NCBI GenBank assembly: GCA_028023455.1
Contig: JAQFVV010000505.1
Coordinates: forward strand, 62,001 to 126,000
Length of the DNA stretch: 64,000 nucleotides
From: Epiperipatus broadwayi
Lineage: Eukaryota; Onychophora; Udeonychophora; Euonychophora; Peripatidae
Reading direction: 5' to 3'
In this document: positions 62,332 to 64,000 of the stretch, piece after piece
Numbering within the stretch: the first letter of the stretch is position 1
How the letters are laid out: each line of letters starts with the position of its first letter
Notes under the pieces: generated by a model
What the model was told of the DNA's origin: nothing
The model's database searches: none
What the model saw: the letters and a program-made list of their open reading frames with translations, nothing else
Position numbers and translations under genes: made by a program

Positions 62332-62373
62332 GCCCTCTGGCGCGGCGGTACGGTCTCATAACAAGTACCGGCC
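62332..62373 (+). ncRNA. Half of an elongator tRNA-Met-like sequence
   Basis: GCCCTCTGGCGCGGCGGTA (62332-62350) followed by GGTCTCATAAC resembles the 5' half of invertebrate elongator tRNA-Met: acceptor strand GCCCTCT, D arm, CAT anticodon loop. It breaks off before the T arm. It overlaps a perfect 8-bp hairpin GCCGCGCC/GGCGCGGC (62327-62346) and lies between the inverted 7-mers GGCCGGT (62308) and ACCGGCC (62367). The block is strikingly GC-rich here. It may be the head of a SINE or a tRNA fragment captured by the adjacent element. Confidence 0.45.
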
Positions 62374-62852
62374 AAAATCTGTAATGGTGTAAATAATCTA
62401 AAATCTATATTGAACAAATTTCAAATTTATTAATAATATTTATTTATTAAACAAATAGCAACCTGACCGGATGCTAAAATTGTAATACTCAAATTAAAAT
62501 AATTAATTTGAAAATTTATAACAGGTATATTAGTTAATAGTTTATATCAGGATTAATTCACGAAATAACCCTTTTATTATTATATACTAAAATTTATAAT
62601 AGTGTTAAAGGATAAATAAAATTATTATAAGCTTGATGATTATATATAAAGTTTGTATCAATAATTTATCGACTAGCTTTAATGTTTGAATAATACCAAC
62701 TGATGTCTATAAAAACATTAGGTTCACCTTTGATAATTACTGAATTATAATAAAATCTATATTATTCTGACTAATCAAACTTCAAATGCTTGTGATTGCA
62801 TAGAGACTTTAATTTTTTTTTTATTAAGACTATTAATTCAAATGTAATAAAT

Positions 62853-63088
62853 TGGCACAGCACAAGTATTCGTACAATAGAGCTCGCAACGATCCTTCTA
62901 CTTATTCAGTTTTTTATCAGCACCAGTGCATAAGTCACCACGAGTGCATTCCGGACAATCCTACCATCGTATGTAGAGAGAGACAAGACCTCAAAAGAAA
63001 GATCAAAGAGGCTTTATTTATCTCTCGTGACAGCGATGCCATAAACAGGAAGGACACGTGTTTTTCTCTATCAAAAAGATGGAATTAG
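62853..63088 (+). pseudogene. Penelope-like element, C-terminal GIY-YIG end
   Basis: A 78-codon ORF codes a stretch with CISHHECIPDNPTIV, CRERQDLKRKIKEALFISR and INRKDTCFSLSKRWN. The order H-x-C, REx..+KRKIKEAxxI, INR...LSxxW matches the C-terminal part of the GIY-YIG nuclease of Penelope-like elements. The catalytic GIY and YIG strands are missing, so the fragment starts inside the domain. It may be the natural C-terminus, since a stop follows directly. The next 150 bp (GAAAGCGCTCAGCTG, TTGCGCCGCACACGC) is GC-rich and could be the 3' flank of the element. Confidence 0.65.
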
Positions 63089-63099
63089 CATATTTGCAT

Positions 63100-64000
63100 A
63101 AATTTAAACGTAAGCAAGCTATGATTATGAAGGCAAGATCCTTTGAAAGCGCTCAGCTGTTTTAATATTTTAGTTAGCTATTTGTATTTGTATTAACAGC
63201 TTTTGGGAGCAGTTGCGCCGCACACGCACTTGTGCTTGAATAATTTTATTTATAAATAAACAAGATATTGGTTAATATATTTAATAGCTTGAATCAGTAC
63301 CATAAAATGTTCTACTTGTTTGAACTGTAAGATGATGTTAATTAATACATCGCACATGTTCACCATGAAGAAAATATTGATTTGTTGTCTCCAATAGACA
63401 ATATATATATATATATATTAAATAAACAATAACAAAATGTTAATCTAATTTTAGTTTGCCTACTGACGATTTATATTAAATAAGATAATCATTTTATTAT
63501 AATGTTATTTTTACGAACAACTTATTACTTATGATCATCTATAAACAAGCAGTAACAAATCATTAAATAAAGTTTATTATAATTGTTTAAATTTCAATTT
63601 AAAGTTATTAAGATTTTCTTTCTGGTTGTTTATATATATCACCTACACATATACATACATTAAATGACCTAACAACAATAATAATTCAAATAACTACAGA
63701 ATAAATAAGATATATGACCTATGACATGTCACTTAAATAATAAATATTAAACAAAGTCCACACATATAAAGTTCACTTATCTTAAGGGTTTCATTTATTA
63801 AATTCACATAAAGAAAATCCAGGAATGGATATTTTTTTAAAAGTTTAGTAGTCCCAAGAAGTTTATTAAAATGAATAATCCTTAGTAGATTATAGCAATA
63901 TTCACATTTTAATTAACTTCAAGTAAGAAGCATTGATTCAGTCTTCTTTAAAAAAAAATGGTTCAAATTGATATTTTAATAAATCCAAAAATCATTATCC
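63100..64000. other. Right edge, no supported gene
   Basis: After a GC-rich patch up to about 63235, AT-rich sequence with a TA microsatellite (63402-63419) runs to the end. No exon of the rhophilin-like gene and no element could be recognised. Confidence 0.6.

Noticed and set aside
1-64000. CRISPR arrays, bacterial operons, rRNA genes
   Set aside because: The split-codon exons, GT-AG introns, SINEs and LINEs identify animal nuclear DNA; no regularly spaced direct repeats of CRISPR type or rRNA segments were seen.

Overview
This is a window of animal nuclear DNA. It is strongly AT-rich, has no long ORFs, and contains one intron-rich gene spread over nearly the whole window. The only host gene I can support is on the minus strand: seven small exons (61287-61362, 50336-50413, 27569-27693, 20320-20428, 16745-16894, 13524-13619, 3860-4016). 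All have GT-AG junctions and compatible phases, and they join into one 791-nt reading frame. The translation is the N-terminal and middle part of a BRO1 domain and best fits rhophilin, a Rho-GTP-binding scaffold. The HR1 (upstream) and PDZ (downstream) parts of the family lie outside the window. The repeat content (Penelope-like elements, several non-LTR families, tRNA-derived SINEs, fold-back MITEs) suggests a protostome invertebrate, possibly a mollusc; that guess is weak.

The introns and the upstream flank are filled with decayed mobile elements. There is a hAT transposase tail at the left edge (2-265). Non-LTR retrotransposon remnants lie at about 676-2030, 4540-4915, 17090-17480, 28330-28900, 44360-50080, 54590-55029 and 57650-58490. 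Penelope-like pieces lie at 7030-7865 (reverse transcriptase) and 62853-63088 (GIY-YIG end). tRNA-derived SINEs lie near 14.7, 24.5 and 56.2 kb, a possible solo LTR at 32171-34339, and fold-back or terminal-inverted-repeat elements at 12.0, 15.2, 21.2 and 51.5 kb.

The most interesting system is a family of short, palindromic retroelements, about a dozen copies, that carry a hammerhead-ribozyme-like fold. The conserved core (CTGATGA or CTGACGA, a 3-bp stem II, GAAAC, a 2-bp stem III, GTC) is flanked by a two-part stem I with an internal loop. Copies vary in ways that keep the pairing. A diverged second family (58.5 kb, 3.3 kb) keeps the same fold with different bases, including a 10-bp outer stem I. 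Many copies have direct target duplications of 9-14 bp, and one end is always complete while the other stops at the same inner point. That pattern fits target-primed reverse transcription better than cut-and-paste transposition. One insertion (40073-41254) contains a 466-bp monomer in direct tandem, as expected of retrozyme-like units copied from multimeric RNA. A third, unrelated hammerhead-like fold with a 6-bp stem II lies at 61774-61832, about 1 kb upstream of the Penelope-like endonuclease fragment on the same strand.

Other structures worth a look are a compact three-way-junction fold at 10508-10585, a 44-bp insertion made only of element ends (31213-31256), a tRNA-Met-like half-molecule at 62332-62373, and a full tRNA-like cloverleaf relic at 43139-43219. 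All folds were read by eye; none was computed.
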